This document shows, one piece after another, positions 56,616 through 64,000 of a stretch of 64,000 nucleotides of DNA (positions within the stretch are counted from its first letter, which is position 1; each line of letters opens with the position of its first letter). The notes below the pieces were generated by a model, which was not told where the DNA came from, ran no database searches, and worked only from the letters and a program-made list of their open reading frames with translations. Where the stretch lies: NCBI GenBank assembly GCA_016719925.1, contig JADJYC010000003.1, positions 372,001-436,000 on the forward strand. Reading direction: 5' to 3'. The position numbers and the translations under genes were made by a program. The DNA is from Crocinitomicaceae bacterium. GTDB taxonomy: Bacteria; Bacteroidota; Bacteroidia; Flavobacteriales_D; Crocinitomicaceae.

Positions 56616-57816
56616 TTGAAGGCAATTGAAAAAATGATGCGTAAGATGGAGCCCGACCATCATGGAAAATGGGCTAAATTCCACCCGGTTTGGGATGGTT
56701 TTTATACATTCCTTTTTACGCCCGGTGAAACAACTAAAAAAGGATCTCACATCCGTGATGGTATCGATTTAAAACGTACCATGTTCTTTGTGATTCTTGC
56801 ACTGGTTCCTTGCTTATTGTTCGGAATCTACAACACTGGTCACTGGCACTACGTAGCTGAAACCGGTAACATGAAACTTCCTTATTGGGAAATGATCGGA
56901 GATAAAATTATCTACGGTGCATTACAGGTTCTTCCAATTGTGATTGTTTCTTACGGAGTTGGTTTGGGTTGAATTTGCATTTGCAATTAAAAATAAACAT
57001 GCTATTCAGGAAGGTTTCCTTGTTTCCGGTATGTTAATTCCTTTAATTGTACCTGCTGACGTTCCGCTTTGGATGGTAGCATTTGCAACCGTGTTTGCTG
57101 TTGTATTAGGTAAAGAAGTTTTTGGCGGAACAGGAATGAACGTAGTAAACGTTGCATTAACAGCCCGTGCATTTTTATTCTTCTCTTATCCAACCATGAT
57201 GTCAGGTGACAAAGTCTGGATGAGTGGTCTTTCAGATGTTGCAAACAAACCGGAAGGTTTCACAGGAGCAACTCCGCTTGGAGATCTTTATACGCTGGCA
57301 ACACCAGAACCAGTTGTTAATGGTCTGGAAGGTTTTGCAGCCAAATGGTCATTTTCAGATGCCATGTTTGGATATATCCCGGGCTCAATAGGTGAAACAT
57401 CTTTCATTGCAATTATGCTGGGTGCTGGTTTATTATTATACACCGGAATTGCAAGCTGGAAAATTATCTTCTCATTTTTTGCCGGCGGACTTGCAATAGG
57501 TTATTTATTCAACGCTGTGCCTGCAAATCCATACATGGAACTTGATCCAATGTATCACATGGTACTTGGAGGATTTGCTTTTGGTGCTGTCTTTATGGCA
57601 ACAGATCCTGTAACGGGTGCACAAACTTCAACCGGAAAATATATTTACGGATTCCTTGCCGGTGCAATGGCAATTGTTATTCGTGTACTCAATCCTGCTT
57701 TCCCTGAAGGGGTGATGATGGCAATACTTTTATTAAACGTTCTTGCTCCATTGATTGATCATTATGTGATTCAGTCAAATATCAAACGCAGAATGAAACG
57801 ACTTAAAACTGCTTAA
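56616..57816 (+). CDS. nqrB: Na+-NQR subunit B (frameshifted)
   Basis: About 399 residues from TTG 56616 (KAIEKMMRKMEPDHHGKW), a beginning that matches NqrB. The frame changes at GGG 56966-56968: one G fewer gives SYGVGLVEFAFAIKN. The membrane protein has about ten spans; the covalent-FMN motif is GFTGATPLGD. NqrB holds FMN and takes part in sodium translocation. A break in an otherwise intact six-gene operon makes a sequencing indel likely. Confidence 0.92.
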
Positions 57817-57818
57817 TC

Positions 57819-58529
57819 ATGAAATTCGATAAAAACAGTAACAGTTACACATTCATTTTCGCCATTGTACTTGTAGTAGTGGTTGGAATTGCTTTGTCTG
57901 CCGTAGCAATTGGTTTAAAACCTTATCAGGATGCCAATGCAATTATCAAAAAGAAAATGGATATTCTTGGTGCGTTGAGTATAGAATGTACCAGAGAAAA
58001 TGCCAATGAAATGTATGATAAATACATCCTTGTTGATGAATGTAAAGTGTTAAATACACAAGGACAGGAAGTAGAAGGTGAAGCATTTGATCTTGATATT
58101 CAAAAAGAATTCCGTGATCAGACTATTAAACCTGAAGACAGAAAATTCCCGCTTTATGTTGCCAGTGTTGACGGTGAAAAAAGATACGTTCTTCCAATGG
58201 TAGGTAAAGGATTGTGGGGTCCAATCTGGGGATATATGGCAATTAAAGCAGATAAGTCTTCCATCTTTGGAGCAAAATTCGATCACAAAGGAGAAACTCC
58301 GGGTTTGGGTGCTGAAATCACACAGGCATTTTTTTACAGTCAGTTTGAGTCAGAATCAATTTCTGAAGGCGGCGTTTACAAACAAATCAAAATTGTGAAA
58401 GACGGATCCGGAACTCAACCATTCCGCGTTGACGGAATAACCGGAGGTACAATTACTTCAAAAGGCGTTGAAGAGATGCTGGACAGAACACTCCAGGTAT
58501 ATGTTAAATATTTTGCTACTCTAAACTAA
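57819..58529 (+). CDS. nqrC: Na+-NQR subunit C
   Basis: 236 residues: one N-terminal span, a periplasmic FMN-binding domain with the covalent-flavin region GITGGTITSKGVEEML (Thr in GGTIT) and GAKFDHKGETPGLGAEI. It carries the second covalent FMN. It begins three bases after nqrB. Confidence 0.95.
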   Translation: MKFDKNSNSYTFIFAIVLVVVVGIALSAVAIGLKPYQDANAIIKKKMDILGALSIECTRENANEMYDKYILVDECKVLNTQGQEVEGEAFDLDIQKEFRDQTIKPEDRKFPLYVASVDGEKRYVLPMVGKGLWGPIWGYMAIKADKSSIFGAKFDHKGETPGLGAEITQAFFYSQFESESISEGGVYKQIKIVKDGSGTQPFRVDGITGGTITSKGVEEMLDRTLQVYVKYFATLN

Positions 58530-58537
58530 TAACAGGT

Positions 58538-59200
58538 ATGAGCGAAAAAGTAAAAGAACCGTTGTTTTCAAAAAAGAACAAAAAGCTGGTAACTGATCCG
58601 CTTTCTGAAAACAACCCTGTAACAGTTCAGGTATTGGGAATTTGTTCCGCACTTGCAATTACAGTATCCATTGAACAGGCCGTCGTTATGTCTGCCAGTG
58701 TATTATTTGTTGTTGCTTTAGGTAACGTTGTTGTTTCTTTGATGCGTAATCTGATCCCTGATCGTATCCGTATCATTGTTCAGCTGGTAGCAGCCGCTTC
58801 TTTAGTAATCATTGTTGACCAGATTCTGAAAGCATTTGTACCAGACGTAGCTGCAAAACTTTCTGTATTTGTCGGATTAATTATTACCAACTGTATTTTG
58901 ATGGGACGTTATGAAGCTTTTGCAATGGGTAACAAACCGTGGCCTTCATTTCTGGATGGTATTGGTAATTCACTTGGATATGGCTGGTTACTTATTGTTG
59001 TATCAATATTCAGAGAGTTATTTGGAACCGGAAAATTATTAGGTAAAGAAATTTTTGGTAATGCAATTGATCAAACCGGACTTTACGGAATGGGTTATAT
59101 GAATAACAACCTGATCATTCTTGCTCCATTTGCCTTATTCTGTGTAGCGATTGTAATCTGGGTACAGCGCTCAATCAACAAAAACTTAATCGAACATTAA
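58538..59200 (+). CDS. nqrD: Na+-NQR subunit D
   Basis: 220 residues, six membrane spans. NPVTVQVLGICSALAITVS, the SLMRNLIPDRIRIIVQL region and GRYEAFAMGN are NqrD/RnfE family traits. With NqrE it holds an iron site within the membrane. Confidence 0.95.
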   Translation: MSEKVKEPLFSKKNKKLVTDPLSENNPVTVQVLGICSALAITVSIEQAVVMSASVLFVVALGNVVVSLMRNLIPDRIRIIVQLVAAASLVIIVDQILKAFVPDVAAKLSVFVGLIITNCILMGRYEAFAMGNKPWPSFLDGIGNSLGYGWLLIVVSIFRELFGTGKLLGKEIFGNAIDQTGLYGMGYMNNNLIILAPFALFCVAIVIWVQRSINKNLIEH

Positions 59201-59212
59201 TACTAAAAGATC

Positions 59213-59827
59213 ATGGAATTAGTCAATATTGCACTTAAAGGGATCTTTGTTGAGAATATGATTTTTGCATATTTCTTAGGAATATGCTCATACCTCGCTG
59301 TATCTAAAACTGTAAAAACTGCAACCGGATTAGGTGCTGCAGTAATTTTCGTACTTGGTGTTACAGTTCCTGTAAACTGGCTGCTTGAAAATTATGTATT
59401 GAAAGAGGGCGCATTGTCCTGGCTGGGACCGGATTTTGCTGAAACAGATCTGAGCTTTCTTGCTTTCATCATGTTCATTGCCGTAGTTGCTGCCATCGTT
59501 CAGTTGGTTGAAATGCTGGTAGAGAAATTTGCTCCTGCTCTTTACGGCGCACTTGGAATTTTTCTTCCGCTTATTGCCGTGAACTGTTCCATTTTGGGTG
59601 GTGCACTTTTTATGCAGGAACGTCAGTATTCAACTATTGCTGAAGCAACCGTATTCGCAGTTTCATCCGGAATTGGTTGGTTCATTGCAATTGTTGCAAT
59701 TGCGGCCATCAGAGAAAAAATAAAATACTCACACATTCCTGCTCCTCTAAAAGGATTAGGAATTACATTCATCATCACAGGTTTGATGGGAATCGCATTT
59801 ATGAGTTTCAGTGGTATTAGCTTATAA
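59213..59827 (+). CDS. nqrE: Na+-NQR subunit E
   Basis: 204 residues, six membrane spans, NqrE/RnfA family: GIFVENMIFAYFLGICSYLAVSK and LPLIAVNCSILGGALFMQ (conserved Cys in each). Pairs with NqrD. Confidence 0.95.
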   Translation: MELVNIALKGIFVENMIFAYFLGICSYLAVSKTVKTATGLGAAVIFVLGVTVPVNWLLENYVLKEGALSWLGPDFAETDLSFLAFIMFIAVVAAIVQLVEMLVEKFAPALYGALGIFLPLIAVNCSILGGALFMQERQYSTIAEATVFAVSSGIGWFIAIVAIAAIREKIKYSHIPAPLKGLGITFIITGLMGIAFMSFSGISL

Positions 59828-59838
59828 TAATTAGAGAA

Positions 59839-61134
59839 ATGGTAAAAGTCATTTTAATTACAGTCATCGTTTTCACCATCGTAATTTTATTATTGGTGAG
59901 TTTGCTTCTATATGTAAAAGCGAAAGTATCAAGTGGTGGTAAAGTAAAAATAAACATCAACCACGGTGATCGCGTTCTGGAAGTTGATCCTGGAAGTTCA
60001 CTTCTTACTACGCTTGGAACGCAGGGAATTTTCCTGCCGTCAGCATGCGGAGGTGGTGGAACTTGTATTCAGTGTATCTGCCAGGTAAATAAAGGCGGTG
60101 GAAATATTCTTCCAACTGAAGAACCACATTTCTCCAGAAAAGAAATTGCTCAAAATTACCGTTTGGGTTGTCAGGTAAAAGTTAAAGAGGATATGGAAAT
60201 TCATATCCATGATGAAATTCTTGGTATTAAAGAATGGGAATCAACTGTTGTTTCAAATTATAACGTTGCAACATTCATCAAGGAGTTTATTGTTGAGATT
60301 CCTGAAGACATGAATTACAAAGCAGGTGGATATATCCAGATTAAAATACCTGTATGTGAAGTGAAATATTCTGATATGGATATTACCGCTCACCCGGTAG
60401 ATCATGCAGGAGCACCTGATAAATTCAAAGCTGACTGGGACAAGTTTGGTCTTTGGCCTTTGGTTATGAAAAATAACGAAGAGGTAGTGCGTGCGTATTC
60501 TATGGCTTCTTATCCGGCTGAAGGTCGCAAAATCATGTTGAATGTACGTATTGCTACTCCACCTTGGGACAGAGCTAAAAATGCATGGATGAATGTTAAT
60601 CCGGGCGTTGCATCATCTTATATTTTCAATTTGAAACCAGGTGATAAAGCTGTTGTTTCTGGTCCGTACGGAGAATTCTTTATCAATGAGTCAGATGCTG
60701 AAATGCTTTACATTGGTGGTGGTGCAGGTATGGCACCAATGCGTTCACACTTGTATGAATTATTTAAAACCATCAAAACTAACCGTAAGGTGACATATTG
60801 GTACGGTGGCCGTTCAAAAGCTGAGTTATTCTATATTGAGCACTTCCGTTCTTTGGAAAGAGATTTCCCTAATTTCAAATTTTACCTTGTATTGTCTGAA
60901 CCATTAGAGTCTGACAACTGGAAAGTAAAAGCAGATGTAAATGCTGACGGAGATGGTTTCTTAGGATTTGTGCATAACGCCGTAATCGATCAATATTTGA
61001 AAAAACATGACGCACCTGAAGATCTGGAAGTTTATTTCTGCGGTCCGCCGATGATGAATAATGCCGTGGTTAAAATGTGCGACGAATGGGGCATACCGCC
61101 AGAAAACGTTCGCTTTGATGACTTTGGAGGATAA
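59839..61134 (+). CDS. nqrF: Na+-NQR subunit F
   Basis: 431 residues: one N-terminal span, a 2Fe-2S domain with SACGGGGTCIQCICQV and the last Cys in LGCQVKV, then FAD (RAYSMASYP) and NADH domains (GGGAGMAPMRSH; YFCGPPMMN). It takes electrons from NADH into the complex. A terminator follows the stop. Confidence 0.96.
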   Translation: MVKVILITVIVFTIVILLLVSLLLYVKAKVSSGGKVKININHGDRVLEVDPGSSLLTTLGTQGIFLPSACGGGGTCIQCICQVNKGGGNILPTEEPHFSRKEIAQNYRLGCQVKVKEDMEIHIHDEILGIKEWESTVVSNYNVATFIKEFIVEIPEDMNYKAGGYIQIKIPVCEVKYSDMDITAHPVDHAGAPDKFKADWDKFGLWPLVMKNNEEVVRAYSMASYPAEGRKIMLNVRIATPPWDRAKNAWMNVNPGVASSYIFNLKPGDKAVVSGPYGEFFINESDAEMLYIGGGAGMAPMRSHLYELFKTIKTNRKVTYWYGGRSKAELFYIEHFRSLERDFPNFKFYLVLSEPLESDNWKVKADVNADGDGFLGFVHNAVIDQYLKKHDAPEDLEVYFCGPPMMNNAVVKMCDEWGIPPENVRFDDFGG

Positions 61135-61143
61135 AAAAGTTTC

Positions 61144-61172
61144 AAAACCCCTGCTCAAGCAGGGGTTTTTTT
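61144..61172 (+). terminator. Rho-independent terminator of the nqr operon
   Basis: AAAACCCCTGC/GCAGGGGTTTT is an 11-bp stem with loop TCAA and a T-run, 10 bases after the nqrF stop. Confidence 0.92.
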
Positions 61173-61233
61173 ATGATCTGGCTCAACCTTTGCCTTTTCC
61201 AAACGTATTAGATTTATAACCAAATATTTACTT

Positions 61234-62247
61234 ATGAAAAAAATTCTACTTCTTTCATCTCTGATTTCATTTGGCGGCTTTGCTCAGGTTCATACCACAA
61301 CCGGTGCTGGAAATTTTTTTAATCCGCTTTTATGGGATTGCCTATGTGTACCTGCAAATGGTGATTCACTCGTAATCAATCATGCTATGCAATTAACGGC
61401 CTCCATCTATTACAGTACAGGTCAGATAAAAGTGAATGCTACCGGATCATTAACTGAAGACGCTAATGACCGAGATGTATGGGTTGACGGAACAGGGTCA
61501 CTAATTAATAATGGAACTTTTGATTGTTACAGACTTTACGTCTCTGACGGTTCTTTCATCAATACTTCTACTTCTGTCTATTTTGACAGTTTGTGGAATC
61601 AGGGAAATATCGCAAACTCAGGTTTACTGACGGTATATGATATTTTAAATGATCAGACAGGAATTTTCATAAATTCAGGTGATTTTACCATTACAAACAA
61701 CTTTAATAATCAGGGAGAATTTCTGAATGAAGCAGCCGGAGTAATTGATCTTACAAATGATTTCTCAAACTGCAATATCCAAACAATGGATGCCATGTTT
61801 ATCAATGATGGTGTTTTTTGTATCGGTGCAGACATGACCAATTGCCTGGATGATACTCTTGCCGGTTCAGGTGAATATTTCATTACAGGCTCAAGTTCTA
61901 ATTTTGGAGTTTTTGACGGTACATTCACATTCAACACACCATCAGGAACGGTAGGTGTTCCGGGTAATATACAGGCAGGTGTTACCATTGGAAATGCACC
62001 ATGTTATTTATCTCTGGATGAAAAGACAAATGTAATTTCAGTTTATCCCAATCCGGTAAACAATATACTTTTTGTATCTGAATCAAATCTTTCATTTGTT
62101 ATTCACGATATGAGCGGTAAACTGATATTAAGCGGTATGACAAATACTACAGGTATTGATGTAAGCAATCTGACCGCAGGATTCTATACAATTTCTGTGC
62201 TTAAACAAAATGATGAACGCTTAGTAGAGAAATTCATTAAGAATTAA
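61234..62247 (+). CDS. Secreted protein with T9SS type A sorting domain, paralogue of 41102-42214
   Basis: 337 residues: signal peptide MKKILLLSSLISFGGFAQ, then GAGNFFNPLLWDCLCVPANGDSLVI, a repeat-rich middle (SLINNGTF, GSFINTS, IFINSGDFTITNNFNNQGEFLNEAAG), and the T9SS sorting domain VISVYPNPVNNILFVS to VEKFIKN. The N-terminal GxFxxPxxWxCxCVP and the central FxNC repeats match the other paralogue. It is a probable surface protein exported by type IX secretion. Confidence 0.8.
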   Translation: MKKILLLSSLISFGGFAQVHTTTGAGNFFNPLLWDCLCVPANGDSLVINHAMQLTASIYYSTGQIKVNATGSLTEDANDRDVWVDGTGSLINNGTFDCYRLYVSDGSFINTSTSVYFDSLWNQGNIANSGLLTVYDILNDQTGIFINSGDFTITNNFNNQGEFLNEAAGVIDLTNDFSNCNIQTMDAMFINDGVFCIGADMTNCLDDTLAGSGEYFITGSSSNFGVFDGTFTFNTPSGTVGVPGNIQAGVTIGNAPCYLSLDEKTNVISVYPNPVNNILFVSESNLSFVIHDMSGKLILSGMTNTTGIDVSNLTAGFYTISVLKQNDERLVEKFIKN

Positions 62248-62267
62248 AAGAAATAACTTTTATTTTC

Positions 62268-62303
62268 GTTGTCACTTCAGAAATCTGAGGTGACAACTTT
62301 TTT
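62268..62303 (+). terminator. Rho-independent terminator
   Basis: GTTGTCACTTCAGA pairs with TCTGAGGTGACAAC (one T-G pair) around loop AA and is followed by T6. It lies 20 bases after the T9SS cargo gene. Confidence 0.9.
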
Positions 62304-62320
62304 ATACCGGTTTCAACCGC

Positions 62321-62905
62321 ATGTTTGAAATAATAGAAAATATAGACCGTAAACTTTTTCTGGCATTGAATGATGTTCACAGCCCGTTGATGGATGTTGT
62401 GATGTGGTACGTTAGCTGGACAGCAACGTGGATTCCGCTATTTGTTTTTTTCGGCTGGTATGCATGGAGAAAAAAAGGAGTGCGTTTTATGTCCGTTGTA
62501 ATTGTTTCATGCGTTGTTTGTGTTGCATTAACTGATCTGATTTCAGTATATGGATTTAAAGAAACTTTTCAGCGTTACAGACCCACCCATAATCTGGAAA
62601 TTGAACATCTTGTTCAAACAGTAAACAAACCTGACGGAACAGAATACCGCGGCGGACTTTATGGCTTTGTATCTTCACATGCTGCAAATTTTGGAGGTAT
62701 TACATTTTTGATATTCCTTTTTTTCAGACAATTTTCCAGGTGGTGGTATTTACTTTTTGTATGGTTGATCCTCATTTCATACAGCAGAATTTATCTGGGT
62801 GTACACTACCCGGCTGATCTGATTGCCGGTGCAATTCTTGGTGTGACCATTGGATATTTTATATATAAATTCAGTCAGAAATTTGTTCAACCTGAAACTA
62901 CGTAA
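62321..62905 (+). CDS. PAP2-family phosphatase
   Basis: 194 residues, about six spans. The three PAP2 motifs are KETFQRYRP, FVSSHAANFGG and SRIYLGVHYPADLI. It likely removes phosphate from a lipid such as undecaprenyl diphosphate or phosphatidic acid on the periplasmic side. Confidence 0.88.
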   Translation: MFEIIENIDRKLFLALNDVHSPLMDVVMWYVSWTATWIPLFVFFGWYAWRKKGVRFMSVVIVSCVVCVALTDLISVYGFKETFQRYRPTHNLEIEHLVQTVNKPDGTEYRGGLYGFVSSHAANFGGITFLIFLFFRQFSRWWYLLFVWLILISYSRIYLGVHYPADLIAGAILGVTIGYFIYKFSQKFVQPETT

Positions 62906-62906
62906 G

Positions 62907-63275
62907 ATGAACTCAATTGCTATACTTTTAATTTTTTTAGGCGGAGGTTTGGGAAGTGTTGCGCGATTTGCAGTTACTCGCATTACAAGTTTGTTTTATG
63001 CTGAAAAATTTCCGCTTGCAACTTTAATAAGTAATTCATTAGCTTGTCTGGTAGTTGGTATCATTCTTTTGGTTTTCAAAGACAAAATCAACGAATCTGA
63101 CAATTTGAGAAATCTATGGATCATTGGATTCTGCGGCGGATTCTCAACCTTCTCTGCATTTTCTCATCAGACAGTGAAACTATTACAGGATGGCTTTTTA
63201 TTTCTGGGAATTTTAAATGTTGTGCTAAGTATTGGAATCGGTTTTGGTATTATCTACTTTTTTGTAAAATCGTAA
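62907..63275 (+). CDS. crcB: CrcB/Fluc fluoride channel
   Basis: 122 residues, four spans. GGGLGSVARFAVTRITS and GFCGGFSTFSAFSHQ are the CrcB signatures (the latter contains the Phe box and the TFS track). The start is ATG 62907, one base after the previous stop. It exports fluoride. No fluoride riboswitch is seen. Confidence 0.92.
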   Translation: MNSIAILLIFLGGGLGSVARFAVTRITSLFYAEKFPLATLISNSLACLVVGIILLVFKDKINESDNLRNLWIIGFCGGFSTFSAFSHQTVKLLQDGFLFLGILNVVLSIGIGFGIIYFFVKS

Positions 63276-63282
63276 TGGTCTC

Positions 63283-63504
63283 ATGCGGCATATTTCAAAA
63301 TGGTACGTTCGGTTTCTGATCAGTTTAGTTCTGGCGGTAATCATCAATATGCTGAGTGACAATTCACCTGACGCACGCGGCGGAGGAATTAATCCGGCAT
63401 TTTCAGCATTTATTCTATACATTTTACTGAGTATTATATATGGATTAAGTTCCCACAACCAAAAACTTCAAAAAGAAAAATCTGAAAATATTCTGGATGA
63501 CTGA
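63283..63504 (+). CDS. Small membrane protein
   Basis: 73 residues with two hydrophobic segments (FLISLVLAVIINML; FSAFILYILLSIIYGL) around DARGGGINPAFS, then a charged tail. It overlaps the next start by eight bases. Function unknown. Confidence 0.55.
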   Translation: MRHISKWYVRFLISLVLAVIINMLSDNSPDARGGGINPAFSAFILYILLSIIYGLSSHNQKLQKEKSENILDD

Positions 63505-63799
63505 ACTAAAAAAAACAAAACGTATTTGTGAAAACGGACACACCTTTTTCAAATCAAGCAATTGCCCTGTGTGTCCAGTTTGTGAAAAGGACAAACCAGC
63601 CGGGTCTGACCTGTTAAATTTGTTTTCGGCACCGGCCAGACGTGCACTTGAATCAGCACACATCAGTAAAGTTTCTGATCTGAGTAAATTCTCTGAGCAT
63701 GAAATTCTCTCACTCCACGGATTTGGAAAATCAGGAATGACCATTCTCAAAAAAGTCATGTCAGAAAATAATGTCTCTTTTAAAAATAAGAAGAACTGA
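63497..63799 (+). CDS. Zinc-ribbon plus RNA polymerase alpha-CTD-like helix-hairpin-helix protein
   Basis: 100 residues. The N-terminal part has CENGHTFFKSSNCPVCPVCE, a likely zinc-binding cluster. The C-terminal part (NLFSAPARRALESAHISKVSDLSKFSEHEILSLHGFGKSGMTILKKVM in outline) resembles the alpha-CTD/helix-hairpin-helix fold. It may bind nucleic acid; the function is unknown. It ends on the next start codon. Confidence 0.7.
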   Translation: MTELKKTKRICENGHTFFKSSNCPVCPVCEKDKPAGSDLLNLFSAPARRALESAHISKVSDLSKFSEHEILSLHGFGKSGMTILKKVMSENNVSFKNKKN

Positions 63800-64000
63800 T
63801 GTCTGTTGAATCAGAAATATCAACTGAACGGCTTCATATCAGGCAATTCACAACTGCTGATGCAGCCTTTATGCTGGAACTGCTGAACACACCTGAATGG
63901 ATTACAAACATCGGTGACAGAAATATAAAAACACCTGAAGAAGCAAAAAATTATTTGCTGAAAGGCGCTATGCGATACGATGAACTGAATGGAATTTCAT
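63799..64000 (+). CDS. GNAT acetyltransferase, partial
   Basis: The first 67 residues: SVESEISTERLHIRQFTTAD and LELLNTPEWITNIGDRNIKT look like the N-terminus of a RimJ/RimL-type GNAT. The gene runs off the right end. Its start overlaps the previous stop (TGATG style). Confidence 0.75.
   Translation, partial: MSVESEISTERLHIRQFTTADAAFMLELLNTPEWITNIGDRNIKTPEEAKNYLLKGAMRYDELNGIS

Noticed and set aside
62850..62906. Upstream extension of crcB
   Set aside because: The extra 19 residues overlap the PAP2 gene end; ATG 62907 gives the normal CrcB start.

Overview
This window is AT-rich chromosomal DNA from a member of the Bacteroidota, most likely Flavobacteriales. The evidence is: two proteins ending in type IX secretion (T9SS) sorting domains; many lipoprotein signals; TAnnTTTG -7 promoter boxes a few bases before start codons; a six-subunit Na+-translocating NADH:quinone reductase; an OmpA/WD40/TPR protein of the PorE type; and GreA-like tail proteins typical of this phylum. 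A genus cannot be given from the sequence alone. Coding density is high and most of the window is ordinary housekeeping chromosome.

Layout. 1-3.3 kb: a broken B12-dependent radical SAM gene, a RelE/ParE-type toxin-antitoxin pair bracketed by hairpin repeats, a lipoprotein hydrolase and a small lipoprotein. 3.3-10.3 kb (minus strand): a complete metal-import locus with TonB-dependent receptor, DtxR/MntR-type repressor, TroA-like binding protein, ATPase, a permease fused to a second DtxR-like sensor (the YtgCR architecture of Chlamydia) and a second permease, all behind a palindromic DtxR-type operator. 10.4-24.3 kb: OsmC, biotin genes (bioF, bioD, and bioB further on), two GreA-like proteins, folE, a SulP transporter, rlmB, a membrane glycosyltransferase, a MORN-repeat protein, obg, adk and hpt. 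24.4-32 kb: clpB, a TPR protein, a PorE-like OmpA protein, recF and a DciA/DUF721 protein. 32-33.9 kb: a degraded BRO-N gene, hairpin repeats, tRNA-Arg(CCG), initiator tRNA-Met and a copy of the tRNA 5' end. 33.9-40.9 kb: a heavy-metal efflux locus whose RND pump is fused to its outer-membrane factor, then an MFS transporter. 41-44.4 kb: a T9SS cargo gene and an arsenosugar-type cluster. 44.4-55.1 kb: def, two tandem paralogous membrane proteins, a small surface-carbohydrate-like gene set, a large secreted protein, upp and a nucleotidase. 55.2-61.1 kb: nqrABCDEF with a terminator. 61.2-64 kb: a second T9SS cargo paralogue, a PAP2 phosphatase, crcB and small genes.

A dominant feature is the number of single-base frameshifts, mostly in short homopolymers and often in genes that should be needed (recF, clpB, nqrB, a metal-binding protein, the RND pump). 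They are densest at 28.8-32.9 kb. The simplest reading is uncorrected sequencing or assembly indels, not real gene decay. I therefore annotate most of these as single genes over the full span and give the site where the frame changes. Functionally, the window combines metal uptake and efflux (metal import locus, RND system, arsenosugar set), biotin and pterin biosynthesis, sodium-based respiration and cell-surface functions.
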